Of a stretch of 48,077 nucleotides of DNA, positions 14,320 to 22,516 are shown piece after piece. Numbering within the stretch: the stretch's first letter is position 1; each line of letters opens with the position of its first letter. Below the pieces are notes generated by a model. It was given only the letters and a program-made list of their open reading frames with translations. It had not been told where the DNA came from and made no database searches. The translations under genes and the position numbers were made by a program. This DNA is from a virus. The stretch spans positions 1-48,077 of IMG/VR virus record IMGVR_UViG_3300028800_000018; one strand, 5' to 3'.

Positions 14320-15021
14320 ATGACGACCAACATCAACGAGACGACGCGCATGCCGATCGAACGGCCGGAAATGCGTATGAACGACTCCAACTGGCGGACG
14401 TTCCAGCGCTATCGCGGCAAGCAACTGCTCAAAGAGGGCAGCGGCGTGGTGCTCCCCGGCGGCGTCGTCATCGACGGCCGCCCGTGGCGCGGCTTCAAGC
14501 ACTCGGTCCAGGTCCAGAGCTACGTGATGAACCAGCCCGAGGAGCTCTTGCTCAACCCCGACGAGCGCTGCAAATACTGCTGGCGGCCGCGCGAAGACCC
14601 GAAGCACTCGACCGAAGCGCTCGTCAAGCGCGGGTGCCTGCGGCCGGTGGAGTACGACGAAGTCGATCCGGAGTCCGATCTCCGCATGTGGGTCTACGAA
14701 TACTCCGGCGCCGGCGGCAACGATGCCAGCGGCGACCCCCGCGTCGCCGGCCTGGTCGCGTGCGGCGACATGGCGCTCTTCGAGATCGCCCCCCGATGGT
14801 CGTACGAATGGTACGATGCCGCGGTCGACAAGGCGTTCGACAACCTCGGCGGCCTCCAGCCCGGCTTCGAAGAGGCGGCCGAAGCGTTCGCCGCGCGCAA
14901 CCGCGGCATGAAGCACAATCGGTCCGAGCTCTCGGTCTCTGACGTGCAGACGGTCGACCAGGAGCGGCGCAACCCGATCGGCCCCGGCGTGTCCTTCGGC
15001 GACGTTTCGACGCCCGGCTAA
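14320..15021 (+). CDS. Hypothetical protein upstream of the capsid block, 233 aa
   Basis: Starts MTTNINETTRMPIERPEMRM. Has a CKYC...H...C putative metal site (residues about 87-108) inside a mixed alpha/beta middle, and an aromatic-rich RWSYEWYDAAVDKAFDN segment. The operon section ends here at the terminator at 15044. It may be a head-maturation or structural protein; no family is recognised. Confidence 0.6.
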   Translation: MTTNINETTRMPIERPEMRMNDSNWRTFQRYRGKQLLKEGSGVVLPGGVVIDGRPWRGFKHSVQVQSYVMNQPEELLLNPDERCKYCWRPREDPKHSTEALVKRGCLRPVEYDEVDPESDLRMWVYEYSGAGGNDASGDPRVAGLVACGDMALFEIAPRWSYEWYDAAVDKAFDNLGGLQPGFEEAAEAFAARNRGMKHNRSELSVSDVQTVDQERRNPIGPGVSFGDVSTPG

Positions 15022-15043
15022 CGCAGCCGCACCGTATTCCGAC

Positions 15044-15076
15044 GAGGGGCTCCGGGCGACCGGGGCCTCTTCTTTT
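15044..15076 (+). terminator. Intrinsic terminator between packaging and capsid blocks
   Basis: A 12-bp stem (15044-15055 with 15060-15071, including G-T pairs) closes on a GCGA tetraloop and runs into TTCTTTT. A second hairpin CCCCGC/GCGGGG follows at 15082-15099. Confidence 0.8.
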
Positions 15077-15105
15077 CGCCGCCCCGCACCGTTGCGGGGT
15101 GTAAC

Positions 15106-15129
15106 GATTTGAAAACGCCGTGATACAAC
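15106..15129 (+). promoter_or_regulatory. Possible leaderless capsid-block promoter
   Basis: TACAAC (15124-15129) lies 7 bases before the ATG at 15137, the same distance as TACGAT to the RHH start in promoter A, and no ribosome-binding site is visible. GTGATACA is shared with promoter B. No good -35 is seen, so this is tentative. Confidence 0.35.
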
Positions 15130-15136
15130 GCGGCCA

Positions 15137-16075
15137 ATGAGCAATTCTTTGACGCCTATGCGGCCGGCGCTCGGCCTCCAGCTAGGGTCGGAGTATCAAC
15201 CGTTCACGATTTACCCGGAGCAGCCCGGCGCCGTTTTCAGCGCCGGCGACTTTCTCCAGGTTTTCACGACCGGGACGATCACCTACCCGACGCCCGCGGG
15301 TTCGCTCGCGACCTTCCAGCCGACGTCGGCGCCGACGTTAGGCACGACCGCCGACTCAGGCTCCAGTCCGCATACGCTCTTCGCCTGGTACACGCTCATC
15401 GGGACGGGCGGCGTGGGCGTCCTCGAGTCGCTCCCCTACGAGATCGGCCCGATCGTGAACGCGGCCGGCCAAAAAGTCACCGTTACGGTCCCCGCCGACG
15501 GCAACTACCCTGCCGCGGCGACGCACTTTGCGCTCTACGTCGGCACCCTGCCGGGCCAGCAGTGGCTCCAGGTCGCCACGACGGCGCTCGGATCGGCGGC
15601 TTCGGTCCCGACCTACCCGCTCACGAACAACACCGGCGTCAATCGCTGCGCCAACGATCCCGCCTCGGGAATCGTGGGCTACGCGGCCTACGACGCGGGC
15701 AGCGGCTACGCGCAGCGTGAGGGCGATATCCTCGCCGCCGGCTACAACTGGCGCGCGCTCTTCGGCGTCGACCAGTCGCTGTCGGGCAACCAGGCGTTGC
15801 TCGAGCAGTATCAGGCGGCCGTCGTCAAGCTCTCCAACGTGCCGGTCACGATGGCGCTCCTGCAAGCCTGGAATCAGGGGCTCGTCGGAGCGACCGCCGG
15901 AATCGTCTACTCGACGACCTACGGCGTCTTTTACCTCGACACGGGCCAGAGCAACGGCATCTTCGTCATCGACCGCCCGTACGGCGGTCTCGCCGGCCCG
16001 TACAACCCGAACGCGGCGCAGGTCGGCTACGCCTACTCGCCCGTCACGGGGCACTTCATCGGAGGGCTCTCTTAG
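15137..16075 (+). CDS. Capsid-block structural protein, 312 aa (decoration-like)
   Basis: MSNSLTPMRPALGLQLGSEY starts a largely beta-rich, Gly/Ser/Thr-rich protein with few charges, consistent with a virion surface or decoration protein. It is the first gene after the terminator, immediately upstream of the capsid gene, and probably leaderless. It has no recognisable enzymatic motif. A head-decoration role is inferred from place and composition. Confidence 0.6.
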   Translation: MSNSLTPMRPALGLQLGSEYQPFTIYPEQPGAVFSAGDFLQVFTTGTITYPTPAGSLATFQPTSAPTLGTTADSGSSPHTLFAWYTLIGTGGVGVLESLPYEIGPIVNAAGQKVTVTVPADGNYPAAATHFALYVGTLPGQQWLQVATTALGSAASVPTYPLTNNTGVNRCANDPASGIVGYAAYDAGSGYAQREGDILAAGYNWRALFGVDQSLSGNQALLEQYQAAVVKLSNVPVTMALLQAWNQGLVGATAGIVYSTTYGVFYLDTGQSNGIFVIDRPYGGLAGPYNPNAAQVGYAYSPVTGHFIGGLS

Positions 16076-17065
16076 ATGGCGGGCGGCAACTACGGAACCG
16101 GCCAGTGGCAAACCAAGTCCTCGAAGGTTGCCCAGGCTCACCGAATCGCGCAGATCGTCTCGAACCGGTCGCTCGAGGAGCCCCCGTTCTGGCCGAAGCT
16201 CTTCGCGATGGCCGAACCTCCGGTCAACCAGTCCTTCGTAGAGTACGGCCAGTTCGCCGAGCTCGGTCTTCTCCAGCCCAAGGCGGAAGGCGAAGTCCCG
16301 GCGTTCGACGTGCCGCTCGAGCTCGTGCCCTCGCACGGTGAGTTCCAGACGTTCGCGCTGATGACGTCGATCTCGCACGAGGCGCAGTACGAAGATCCGT
16401 ACGACATGATGGGCAAGGCCGCGCCGATGCTCGTCGACTCCGAGCGCGTGACGGAAGACACGTACATTCACTCCGTCATCAACTTTGGGTTCGACCCGGA
16501 CTTCCCGTTGTACGACGGCCAGCCGCTCTTCTCGGCGAACCATCTGCTCGCGCCGGTTCCCGGCCCGACCGGCCCGGTATCGGCGATCAACCAAACGTAC
16601 TCGAACCTGATCGGCAACGTCGCGCCGACGGCCGAAGCGATCCAGGACGCGCTGCTCAACATGAGCTTGCTGCGCTCCGATCGCGGCCTGCCGTCCAACC
16701 GTATCCCGGTCTACGTCGTCGGGCACCCCTTCATCGAGAAGGTGCTCAAGGAAATCGTCGGTTCGGTTTCCGCTCCGATGACCTCGGACAACCGTACGAA
16801 CGTCCAGTACGGCATCCAGGAAGTCGTCGCCGACCAGTACCTCACGAACCCGTACGCCTGGTATCTCTCGGCCGCGCCGCAGGGCGTGGACCCGAAGAGC
16901 GGCCAGTCGCTCATCGCCAGCTTCCAGTTCCGCAATCACATGCGGGCGTGGTTCGAGCCGGCGACGCTTTCGTGGAACATCGCGATCCGATTCCGGGCGC
17001 TCTGGATGGCGCGTGACTGGCGCGGGCTCAATGCGTCGGCCGGCGCTGGTCCGTACTCGGTATAG
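16076..17065 (+). CDS. Major capsid protein, 329 aa
   Basis: Shows HK97-fold capsid features: an N-terminal helical arm (residues 15-45), an E-loop-like region, a DGQPLFSANH motif at 147-156 resembling the Mu gpT/related capsid signature, a helical spine-like stretch (EAIQDALLNMSLLRSDRG) and a C-terminal strand-rich P domain ending FRALWMARDW. Length and position right after scaffold-like and decoration-like genes fit. It would form the icosahedral shell, possibly folded with help from the co-chaperonin-like proteins encoded upstream. Confidence 0.8.
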   Translation: MAGGNYGTGQWQTKSSKVAQAHRIAQIVSNRSLEEPPFWPKLFAMAEPPVNQSFVEYGQFAELGLLQPKAEGEVPAFDVPLELVPSHGEFQTFALMTSISHEAQYEDPYDMMGKAAPMLVDSERVTEDTYIHSVINFGFDPDFPLYDGQPLFSANHLLAPVPGPTGPVSAINQTYSNLIGNVAPTAEAIQDALLNMSLLRSDRGLPSNRIPVYVVGHPFIEKVLKEIVGSVSAPMTSDNRTNVQYGIQEVVADQYLTNPYAWYLSAAPQGVDPKSGQSLIASFQFRNHMRAWFEPATLSWNIAIRFRALWMARDWRGLNASAGAGPYSV

Positions 17066-17075
17066 GAGCAGGATC

Positions 17076-17858
17076 TTGTCGAATCCGGTCATCAACGTCC
17101 CGCCCACGGGACCCGCGGTTCCGCCGCCGTACGGTACGCCGGCCGGTCCGCAGAACCCGTACCAAAACGCACCGGGGAACATCGGCGCGTACATCAACGC
17201 GAAGTCGCACCTTCCCGTCAAGGCGTGGAATTTCGGTGCGCTCGCGATGGTGCCGATGCTGCTGGACGGTTCGCTCGGCGCCGGGCTCAACGGATCGGCG
17301 ATTTCCGGCTCGATCATCCTGCCGCAATACTGCAAGATCCCGAAGGTAGCGATCGGCTTCGCCACCTCCGACGTCTTCGACGGCACCGAGACGCTCAATT
17401 TCGTCGTCGAGTCCGCTGGCGATTACAGTGCGACGCTCCAGGCGAACGGCTATCCGAACGCCACGATGGCGAACGGCTCGCCGTACGGCGCGAGCAAGGG
17501 ACCTTCCGCGAGCTACACGCCGGGCGTCGCGCAGACGACCGGACCGGGAGACAACGCGGGATGGGCCGGCTACCCGGCGCAGTACGCGCCGATCGGCAAC
17601 TGCCTGTTCGGCACGGATATCGGCCTCGGCCCGACGTTCTTCACGGCGCCGTCGGCAAGCCATACGGCCGGCGCGGCCCAGGTGTTCCCGACGACCGAAT
17701 GGGACACCGTGTACGCACCCGGAACGATCCTGTCGCTGCGCGCGGTTACGACCGCGAGCACGGGCTCGGTTACGGGCCTCGTCGTCGCGCTGCTCGTTCA
17801 GGTTCTCGACAAGTTCATCGGAAATCCGACTCGACCGATTCCCTGTCTGACGTGGTGA
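17076..17858 (+). CDS. Virion structural protein, 260 aa
   Basis: TTG start (LSNPVINVPPTG) with TATAGGAGCAGG upstream; the in-frame upstream ATG lies inside the capsid gene. A Pro-rich N-terminus precedes a beta-rich Gly/Ser/Thr body (GSAISGSIILPQYC, IPKVAIGFATSDVF, ILSLRAVTTAS). It resembles head-decoration or minor capsid proteins in composition. No family is recognised. Confidence 0.6.
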   Translation: MSNPVINVPPTGPAVPPPYGTPAGPQNPYQNAPGNIGAYINAKSHLPVKAWNFGALAMVPMLLDGSLGAGLNGSAISGSIILPQYCKIPKVAIGFATSDVFDGTETLNFVVESAGDYSATLQANGYPNATMANGSPYGASKGPSASYTPGVAQTTGPGDNAGWAGYPAQYAPIGNCLFGTDIGLGPTFFTAPSASHTAGAAQVFPTTEWDTVYAPGTILSLRAVTTASTGSVTGLVVALLVQVLDKFIGNPTRPIPCLTW

Positions 17859-17864
17859 GCCGCT

Positions 17865-18368
17865 GTGCGGCGCATCTATAAACCGACCGACGAGGATCTG
17901 TTCGACCTCCAACTCTTTGCAGGTTCGGGCGCCGGCCTAAACTACGTCGCGGAAGTCGCCGCGCGGTGGGCCGCCAAGTCGACCGGGACCTACGATACCG
18001 GGCCGATCCTCGCACCGGCGGGCTCCTTCTTCTCGAAGACGGGCGCGCAGCTGCTCGCGCAGACCGGCACGAGCTCGATCACCGGGTGGAGCGTCGCGTG
18101 CTACGGCACGTACGACTACCGCGCGTACCTGATGAGCCTGGAGAACAACGTCGATCCGAACGCGATTCCGGCAGGATTCACGCTCCCGACGACCTCCTGG
18201 GTCGAGTGGTCGCTCCCGCAATCGGAAACCTCGCCGACCTGGCACAACCCGCTCACCGATTTCGGCCAGTCGGCATTTAGCCCGGAGCCGTGGGTCGCGA
18301 TTCGGTTCGTGGCGACGTGCACGAGTGCGACCGGCGATATCGCGATCGCCGTCGTCCGGATTCCCTAG
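17865..18368 (+). CDS. Virion structural protein with LQLF N-terminus, 167 aa
   Basis: GTG start. MRRIYKPTDEDLFDLQLFAG shares the DLFDLQLF/DEFDLQLF motif with the scaffold-like protein at 13312, as seen in N-termini of many phage head proteins. The rest is beta-rich (SITGWSVACYGTYDYRAYL, PWVAIRFVATCTSATGDIAI). Probably a minor head or decoration protein. Confidence 0.6.
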   Translation: MRRIYKPTDEDLFDLQLFAGSGAGLNYVAEVAARWAAKSTGTYDTGPILAPAGSFFSKTGAQLLAQTGTSSITGWSVACYGTYDYRAYLMSLENNVDPNAIPAGFTLPTTSWVEWSLPQSETSPTWHNPLTDFGQSAFSPEPWVAIRFVATCTSATGDIAIAVVRIP

Positions 18369-18424
18369 TGTGGTCGACCCGCAGTTCTAAGGTAGCTCAA
18401 TCGAAAGGACTTGGTAGAAACGCG

Positions 18425-18667
18425 ATGATGAAGAAAGCGACGATGCCCAAGGCTCGCAAACCGGCCGGCGGCAAGACCGCGCGCGGCGTAAAGTTCGCCG
18501 GCAAGCCCAAGATGAAGAAGGGCGCGCGCAAGGCCAAGGGTATGCCGTTCGGCGCCACCAAGGCGCCGGGTGCGCGTAAGTCTCAACCCGCGCAGAAGAA
18601 GGCGATGGGCGGCAAGATGGGGTCCAAGATGGGCTCGGGCATGCGGAAGGCTCGCAAGAAGAAGTGA
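18425..18667 (+). CDS. Lys/Gly/Met-rich basic protein, 80 aa
   Basis: MMKKATMPKARKPAGGKTAR begins an extremely basic, disordered sequence with KKGARKAKG and a C-terminal GGKMGSKMGSGMRKARKKK. Histone-like composition suggests DNA or RNA binding, perhaps packaged with the genome. It ends in GTGA overlap with the next gene. Confidence 0.65.
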   Translation: MMKKATMPKARKPAGGKTARGVKFAGKPKMKKGARKAKGMPFGATKAPGARKSQPAQKKAMGGKMGSKMGSGMRKARKKK

Positions 18668-19230
18668 TCCACCTCGTCGCGGCTCGTAGTTCGAACACGC
18701 TCAAAATCTTCACGCGCGACGGATCGCTGTGGAAGCAGTACCGCGCGGGGTTTGATGCGTGGGGCAACTACGACGTAAGCGACGACGACGAGAATCCGGC
18801 GCCCCCGTGGGGGCATGCGTGCTGGATGCCGATTGGGCACTACGTGCTCGGACCCGTCGACGTTTTCGACACGCCGAACGAGAGCGAAGGCTATGGGCAA
18901 ATCCCGGTGTCGGACGTCGACGCGGACTCGATCGTGCAACTCGTCAAAGGCGGATACGCCACCGTGAGCGGACTGACCGCTAATATCGGCGGCGTCGAGG
19001 CGCCGCTCGCGCAGCTTACGCGCTTCGACCGCTCCGCTCTTATGATCCACTGCGGCGGCTCTAACTCGCCCGTCCCGCTCGCCGCGAACCAGGGTCTCTA
19101 CCGAACCTTCGGGTGTACGCGCATGCTCAACGCCGACTGGCAAGAGTTCGCCGCGTGGCTCCAACCTCTACAAGCCGGTAACGTGATCGTGTACTCGGCG
19201 TTGGAGACTCCCGCCAACCTAGGACAATAG
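18664..19230 (+). CDS. YkuD-like L,D-transpeptidase-fold protein, 188 aa
   Basis: His129 (ALMIHCGGSN) and Cys151-Thr-Arg-Met (RTFGCTRMLN) reproduce the H...S/G-C-x-R-M catalytic spacing of YkuD-type L,D-transpeptidases, which act on peptidoglycan peptides through a cysteine thioester. An early beta region (TLKIFTRDGSLWKQY, PIGHYVLGP) also fits the fold. GTG start, coupled to the basic gene. In this module it may remodel peptidoglycan at ejection or lysis. No signal peptide is present. It could be a related non-catalytic fold. Confidence 0.55.
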   Translation: MIHLVAARSSNTLKIFTRDGSLWKQYRAGFDAWGNYDVSDDDENPAPPWGHACWMPIGHYVLGPVDVFDTPNESEGYGQIPVSDVDADSIVQLVKGGYATVSGLTANIGGVEAPLAQLTRFDRSALMIHCGGSNSPVPLAANQGLYRTFGCTRMLNADWQEFAAWLQPLQAGNVIVYSALETPANLGQ

Positions 19231-19234
19231 CGAC

Positions 19235-20134
19235 GTGTTGGCTTCCCAGGTACTCAAGCCGGCCCGCACGCTCGCGAAGGACCCGGAACCGGGCACCTAC
19301 TCGAACGACGCGCTCCTCGGTCTGCTCGATCTCGTGTGCCTCGACGTCATCACGAAGGTCAAGTTCCCGTTCGCGCGGATCTCGACGGCGACGGTCGCCG
19401 GCGTCGGCGCCTACCTGCTGCCCGAAGCGCCGATCGACGACGGCACCGGGTGCGTGTGGCTCAACGGCCAGCTTCTCACGAAGACCGATTTCTCGACGCT
19501 CCAGGGCCAGCAGATCGGCTACTACGATTCGACCGGGTTTGGCACGCCGACCGCCAACAGCGACGGGCCGACCGGAAACGCCGGCGCGTACGTTCCGTCC
19601 TGGACCGTGCAGCCGCCGACGAGCTTTCCGATGCCGACCTACACGAATCTGCGCTCGTTCACGGCTCCCTGGACGATGGGCCGCTCGCCGGGCGTGTACG
19701 CGATTCACGGCGGCAACCTCGTCGTCGTGCCGGCCCCGAACGCTTCGGCGCTGACCGACGGAAGCGGGAACGTCATCCCCAACCTCGTCGTCGATATGTG
19801 CATAAGCGACGCCTACGTCGGGCCGTACACGTGGAACGCAAGCGTGACGCAGCCGCGCACCTTGACGTCGGTCGGGCAGCGCATTTGGTTCCCGAACAAC
19901 TTCATCAACTGCCTCACGGCCGGGCTCGTCGACATGATGCTCGCATCCGACGACTCGGCCAACTCGCGCACGCGGGATTGGGCCTCGGCGCAGTACCGCG
20001 AGCAGATAAATCAGATGATGTTTTGGGCGAAGAGCTATCGCTCGTACGACCGGATCAACTACCAAACGAACCGTTCGCGGTACGTCGGGCGCTCGTGGCG
20101 CCGAAATACGCAATACGGAGGAGGATACCCGTAG
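19235..20134 (+). CDS. Head-tail adaptor / tail tubular A-like protein, 299 aa
   Basis: GTG start. An N-terminal helix (YSNDALLGLLDLVCLDVITK), a beta-rich middle and a C-terminal helical segment (FINCLTAGLVDMMLASDDSA then REQINQMMFWAKSYRSYDR) match the helix-sandwich-helix order of podovirus adaptor proteins such as T7 gp11. Position upstream of the nozzle-like gene supports it, although several genes intervene. Such proteins form a 12-mer ring below the portal. Confidence 0.55.
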   Translation: MLASQVLKPARTLAKDPEPGTYSNDALLGLLDLVCLDVITKVKFPFARISTATVAGVGAYLLPEAPIDDGTGCVWLNGQLLTKTDFSTLQGQQIGYYDSTGFGTPTANSDGPTGNAGAYVPSWTVQPPTSFPMPTYTNLRSFTAPWTMGRSPGVYAIHGGNLVVVPAPNASALTDGSGNVIPNLVVDMCISDAYVGPYTWNASVTQPRTLTSVGQRIWFPNNFINCLTAGLVDMMLASDDSANSRTRDWASAQYREQINQMMFWAKSYRSYDRINYQTNRSRYVGRSWRRNTQYGGGYP

Positions 20135-21318
20135 TGAAACGCCTGTTTACCGTCTTCTGCGGAGTCGCGCTCGCGCTCTCGATCGTCGGCTATTTCAGCC
20201 AGGGCTCGGGCCTCGAGGCGGCGACGCCGCTTCCGAGCGGGTGCTACACCGACGCGAGCGGCCTGCCGGTCTGCGGTCCCAACTACAGCCCGCCGCCGGG
20301 TCCGCCCTCGACGCCAGCGGCCGGCAACTGTATCAGCGTTTCAACGCCGCCGGCGGTCGGCACGATAACGAATACGTGTACGCCGACCCCCTTTCCGAGC
20401 GTTACGTCTACGGCTTGCGCGGCTGCTCCGGCGTTTGCTGCCAGCACTCTTTCGATCCCGGCCGGATGCCAGCCGTCCCCGCTTCCATCGCCACAGGTGA
20501 CGTCGACCGCGTGCAGCGCGTCGCCCGGCGTAGGACCCGGTGCCCTCATCAGCATCCCGGCGGGCTGCGGTGGCGCCTCGCCAGGGCCGAACGTCTACCT
20601 GAAGAGTTCCTCGAGCCTCTGGTCGACGATCGCGCTCGGCCTGGGCGCCAATCACGTGTACGGCTTCGGGGACGCCAACGGGTGCAACTCGATCTCGGAC
20701 GCAGGCGGAGCGCCGGTTCCGCTCCCGACGCCGACGACCGCGAGCACGATCGTCTGCGGCGCGCCGGGCGTCACGAGCGACGGGCGCACGAGCGTCTACC
20801 TGCCGGGAACCGCGGCCTCGGGCTACGTGCTCGTGCCGGCGTCGGTGCTCCCAACGTCGGGGCATTTCACGCTCGAGCTCTGCTCGAAGGGTCCCGCGTG
20901 GAACGTCAACGGCACGATCAGCGCGACGACCGCGGAGCGGCTCTTCACGATAGACTCGACCGCGACGGATCTCGAGCTCACGCTCTTCACGAACGCGATC
21001 GGCTCGGAGTTTTGGGGCGATAACATCACCCTCAACAGCACGAACGTCAACTATCTGACCTTAATAGGGTCCGAGACGACGATCGACCGCTTCATCGTGT
21101 GGGACGGAACGCATACGACGCTCTATCTCAACAGCGACCCGGTACTCGTCTCGTCGTCGGCCCCCGGCTTCAATAACGGGAACGCGGGCGCGATCGGCGT
21201 GCAACTCTCGGGCGGGCCGACGCAGCCGTATCTCGGCCGAATCTGCGGGTTCGCCGTCTATCCGTCGGCGCTCACGCAGGCGCAAATCTGGACGCTCGTG
21301 GCGACGCTGGGGCTCTAA
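20134..21318 (+). CDS. Exported Pro-rich protein with LamG-like domain, 394 aa
   Basis: GTG start overlapping the previous stop, with a GGAGGAGGATA site. VKRLFTVFCGVALALSIVGY is a signal peptide, cut near residue 28. A Cys/Pro/Ser/Thr-rich stretch (30-170) with paired cysteines follows, then a beta-sandwich like concanavalin/LamG domains (GYVLVPASVLPTSGHFTLEL; TTLYLNSDPV; YLGRICGFAVYPSALT). A signal peptide is unusual in a virion module. It may be a surface-displayed host-modifying or superinfection factor, or a late-exported adhesin. Confidence 0.65.
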   Translation: MKRLFTVFCGVALALSIVGYFSQGSGLEAATPLPSGCYTDASGLPVCGPNYSPPPGPPSTPAAGNCISVSTPPAVGTITNTCTPTPFPSVTSTACAAAPAFAASTLSIPAGCQPSPLPSPQVTSTACSASPGVGPGALISIPAGCGGASPGPNVYLKSSSSLWSTIALGLGANHVYGFGDANGCNSISDAGGAPVPLPTPTTASTIVCGAPGVTSDGRTSVYLPGTAASGYVLVPASVLPTSGHFTLELCSKGPAWNVNGTISATTAERLFTIDSTATDLELTLFTNAIGSEFWGDNITLNSTNVNYLTLIGSETTIDRFIVWDGTHTTLYLNSDPVLVSSSAPGFNNGNAGAIGVQLSGGPTQPYLGRICGFAVYPSALTQAQIWTLVATLGL

Positions 21319-21325
21319 TCTTGAG

Positions 21326-21703
21326 GTGGGGAGCGAGCAAAACGATCCGCGGCCGGAGCGCTTGCTCCCAGGCAAAGGCGACGCCTGGCGACTTTCAGCA
21401 ATCGAGGGCACGGTCCAGGCGCAAGCGGCCTGGTTGCGCTCCCTCGAATCTAACCTAAACAAGCTCTATGAAAGGCACGAGAGACGGGAGCAGGTGGACG
21501 CTGAACGCAGGAGCGATTTGGGTATCATCGCATGGAGAACCGGCCAACTGGAGGAGCGTATGACTATCCAAGAACAAGCGCAGAGAGAGACGCGAGATAA
21601 GTACGAAACGATCCTCGTGCGTTCGAATCAGAACCTCATCGCGATCGTCGTCGCTGCGGTGACGGTCATCGCCACCCTCGTCGGCGTTCATTTCATACGG
21701 TGA
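21326..21703 (+). CDS. XhlA-like coiled-coil membrane protein, 125 aa
   Basis: GTG start. A charged N-terminal coiled coil (residues 20-95, LSAIEGTVQAQAAWLRSLES, RETRDKYETILVR) ends in one transmembrane helix (LIAIVVAAVTVIATLVGVHF, 103-122). This C-terminally anchored shape resembles XhlA-type haemolysin/lysis accessory proteins. Three further small membrane or helical genes follow, making a candidate lysis cassette. Confidence 0.6.
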   Translation: MGSEQNDPRPERLLPGKGDAWRLSAIEGTVQAQAAWLRSLESNLNKLYERHERREQVDAERRSDLGIIAWRTGQLEERMTIQEQAQRETRDKYETILVRSNQNLIAIVVAAVTVIATLVGVHFIR

Positions 21704-21706
21704 CGC

Positions 21707-21925
21707 ATGGATAAAGCACTAGAGAAGATCGTATACGACCCGATTTCGGACAGGCAGCTCGAGTCGCTTCGCCATACGATGAGCGACTGGCCGGGCTCCA
21801 TGTGTGGGCCAGCCTATGCCGTGCCGCGCCTCGTCGCGCGCGTCGACCAGGGAGAAGAGCGTATCCGCGAGCTCGAGAAGAAGCTCGCCAAGTACGAACG
21901 AAATCCATTGGAGGAAACGGCATGA
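21707..21925 (+). CDS. Small helical hypothetical protein, 72 aa
   Basis: MDKALEKIVYDPISDRQLES starts a helical protein with a Pro/Gly kink (WPGSMCGPAYAVP) and a C-terminal coiled coil (GEERIRELEKKLAKYER). It overlaps the holin-like gene by ATGA. Probable lysis-cassette member by position only. Confidence 0.55.
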   Translation: MDKALEKIVYDPISDRQLESLRHTMSDWPGSMCGPAYAVPRLVARVDQGEERIRELEKKLAKYERNPLEETA

Positions 21926-22182
21926 ATACGAATCCGACGACCCCGGCTCCCAAGCCGCTCGATTCGATCAACAAGAAGGGCACCGTGTGGGTAGCGATCG
22001 GCACGGGCCTGGCGACGATCATCGCGATCCCGCAGGTGAACCAGGGTCTCGTCTACATCATCCAGCATCCGACGGCGCAGGGCGTGAGCGCGGCGGCCGG
22101 TACGATTCTCACCGGCGTCCTGCTATACTTTGCTCATCCGTACGGGACGTCGAGCGCACCAACGCCGCCGCCCGCACAGTAA
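21922..22182 (+). CDS. Holin-like membrane protein, 86 aa
   Basis: Two hydrophobic segments (residues 21-39 GTVWVAIGTGLATIIAIPQV and 54-71 GVSAAAGTILTGVLLYFAH) separated by a short loop, with a polar N-terminus and Pro-rich C-terminus, form a class II holin-like shape. It follows the XhlA-like gene. Holins permeabilise the inner membrane for lysis; the assignment is from topology and neighbours. Confidence 0.55.
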   Translation: MNTNPTTPAPKPLDSINKKGTVWVAIGTGLATIIAIPQVNQGLVYIIQHPTAQGVSAAAGTILTGVLLYFAHPYGTSSAPTPPPAQ

Positions 22183-22204
22183 CACCTTCCCGAAAGGAAC
22201 GACC

Positions 22205-22501
22205 ATGACCGCAAACGAGAACCCCGTCGGCGCAGGCGCCGGAAGCCCCGGCTGGCACGTCCCGACGCACGAAGAGCTCGTCGCCGCCGCCGCAAAGCTC
22301 CCGACGATCGACCCGAACGCGCTCCCGCCGTGGGCGCAAAAACTGCTCGCGCTGCTCATCGGCATCCTGACCGGCGTCGGCGGCTCGCTTAAGGAGAGCG
22401 GCACCTTCGACAAAACGCAGCAAGCGACGATTCTCGGCACGAGTTACACGCTCACCGAAAAGCTGAACGGCTCGGTCGAGTTCGAAGCGGTCCCCAACTA
22501 G
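22205..22501 (+). CDS. Small hypothetical protein, 98 aa
   Basis: MTANENPVGAGAGSPGWHVP follows an AAAGGAACG site. A single hydrophobic segment (PPWAQKLLALLIGILTGVGG, residues 41-60) may span or attach to the membrane, followed by a polar beta-like C-terminus. It may belong to the lysis group; the HNH gene next to it is a later insertion. Confidence 0.5.
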   Translation: MTANENPVGAGAGSPGWHVPTHEELVAAAAKLPTIDPNALPPWAQKLLALLIGILTGVGGSLKESGTFDKTQQATILGTSYTLTEKLNGSVEFEAVPN

Positions 22502-22516
22502 CAAGGAGATTGTTTG

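Noticed and set aside
14053-15144. 363-aa minus-strand ORF
   Set aside because: Antisense shadow of the scaffold-like and following gene, with no start signal; it also covers a terminator.
15356-17398. 680-aa minus-strand ORF over the capsid genes
   Set aside because: Arg/Asp/Val-rich antisense shadow caused by high GC; the plus-strand capsid and decoration genes explain the region.
19336-20133. Upstream extension of the 20134-21318 gene
   Set aside because: The extension is an Arg-rich shadow of the adaptor gene; the GTG with a signal peptide and ribosome-binding site is the real start.
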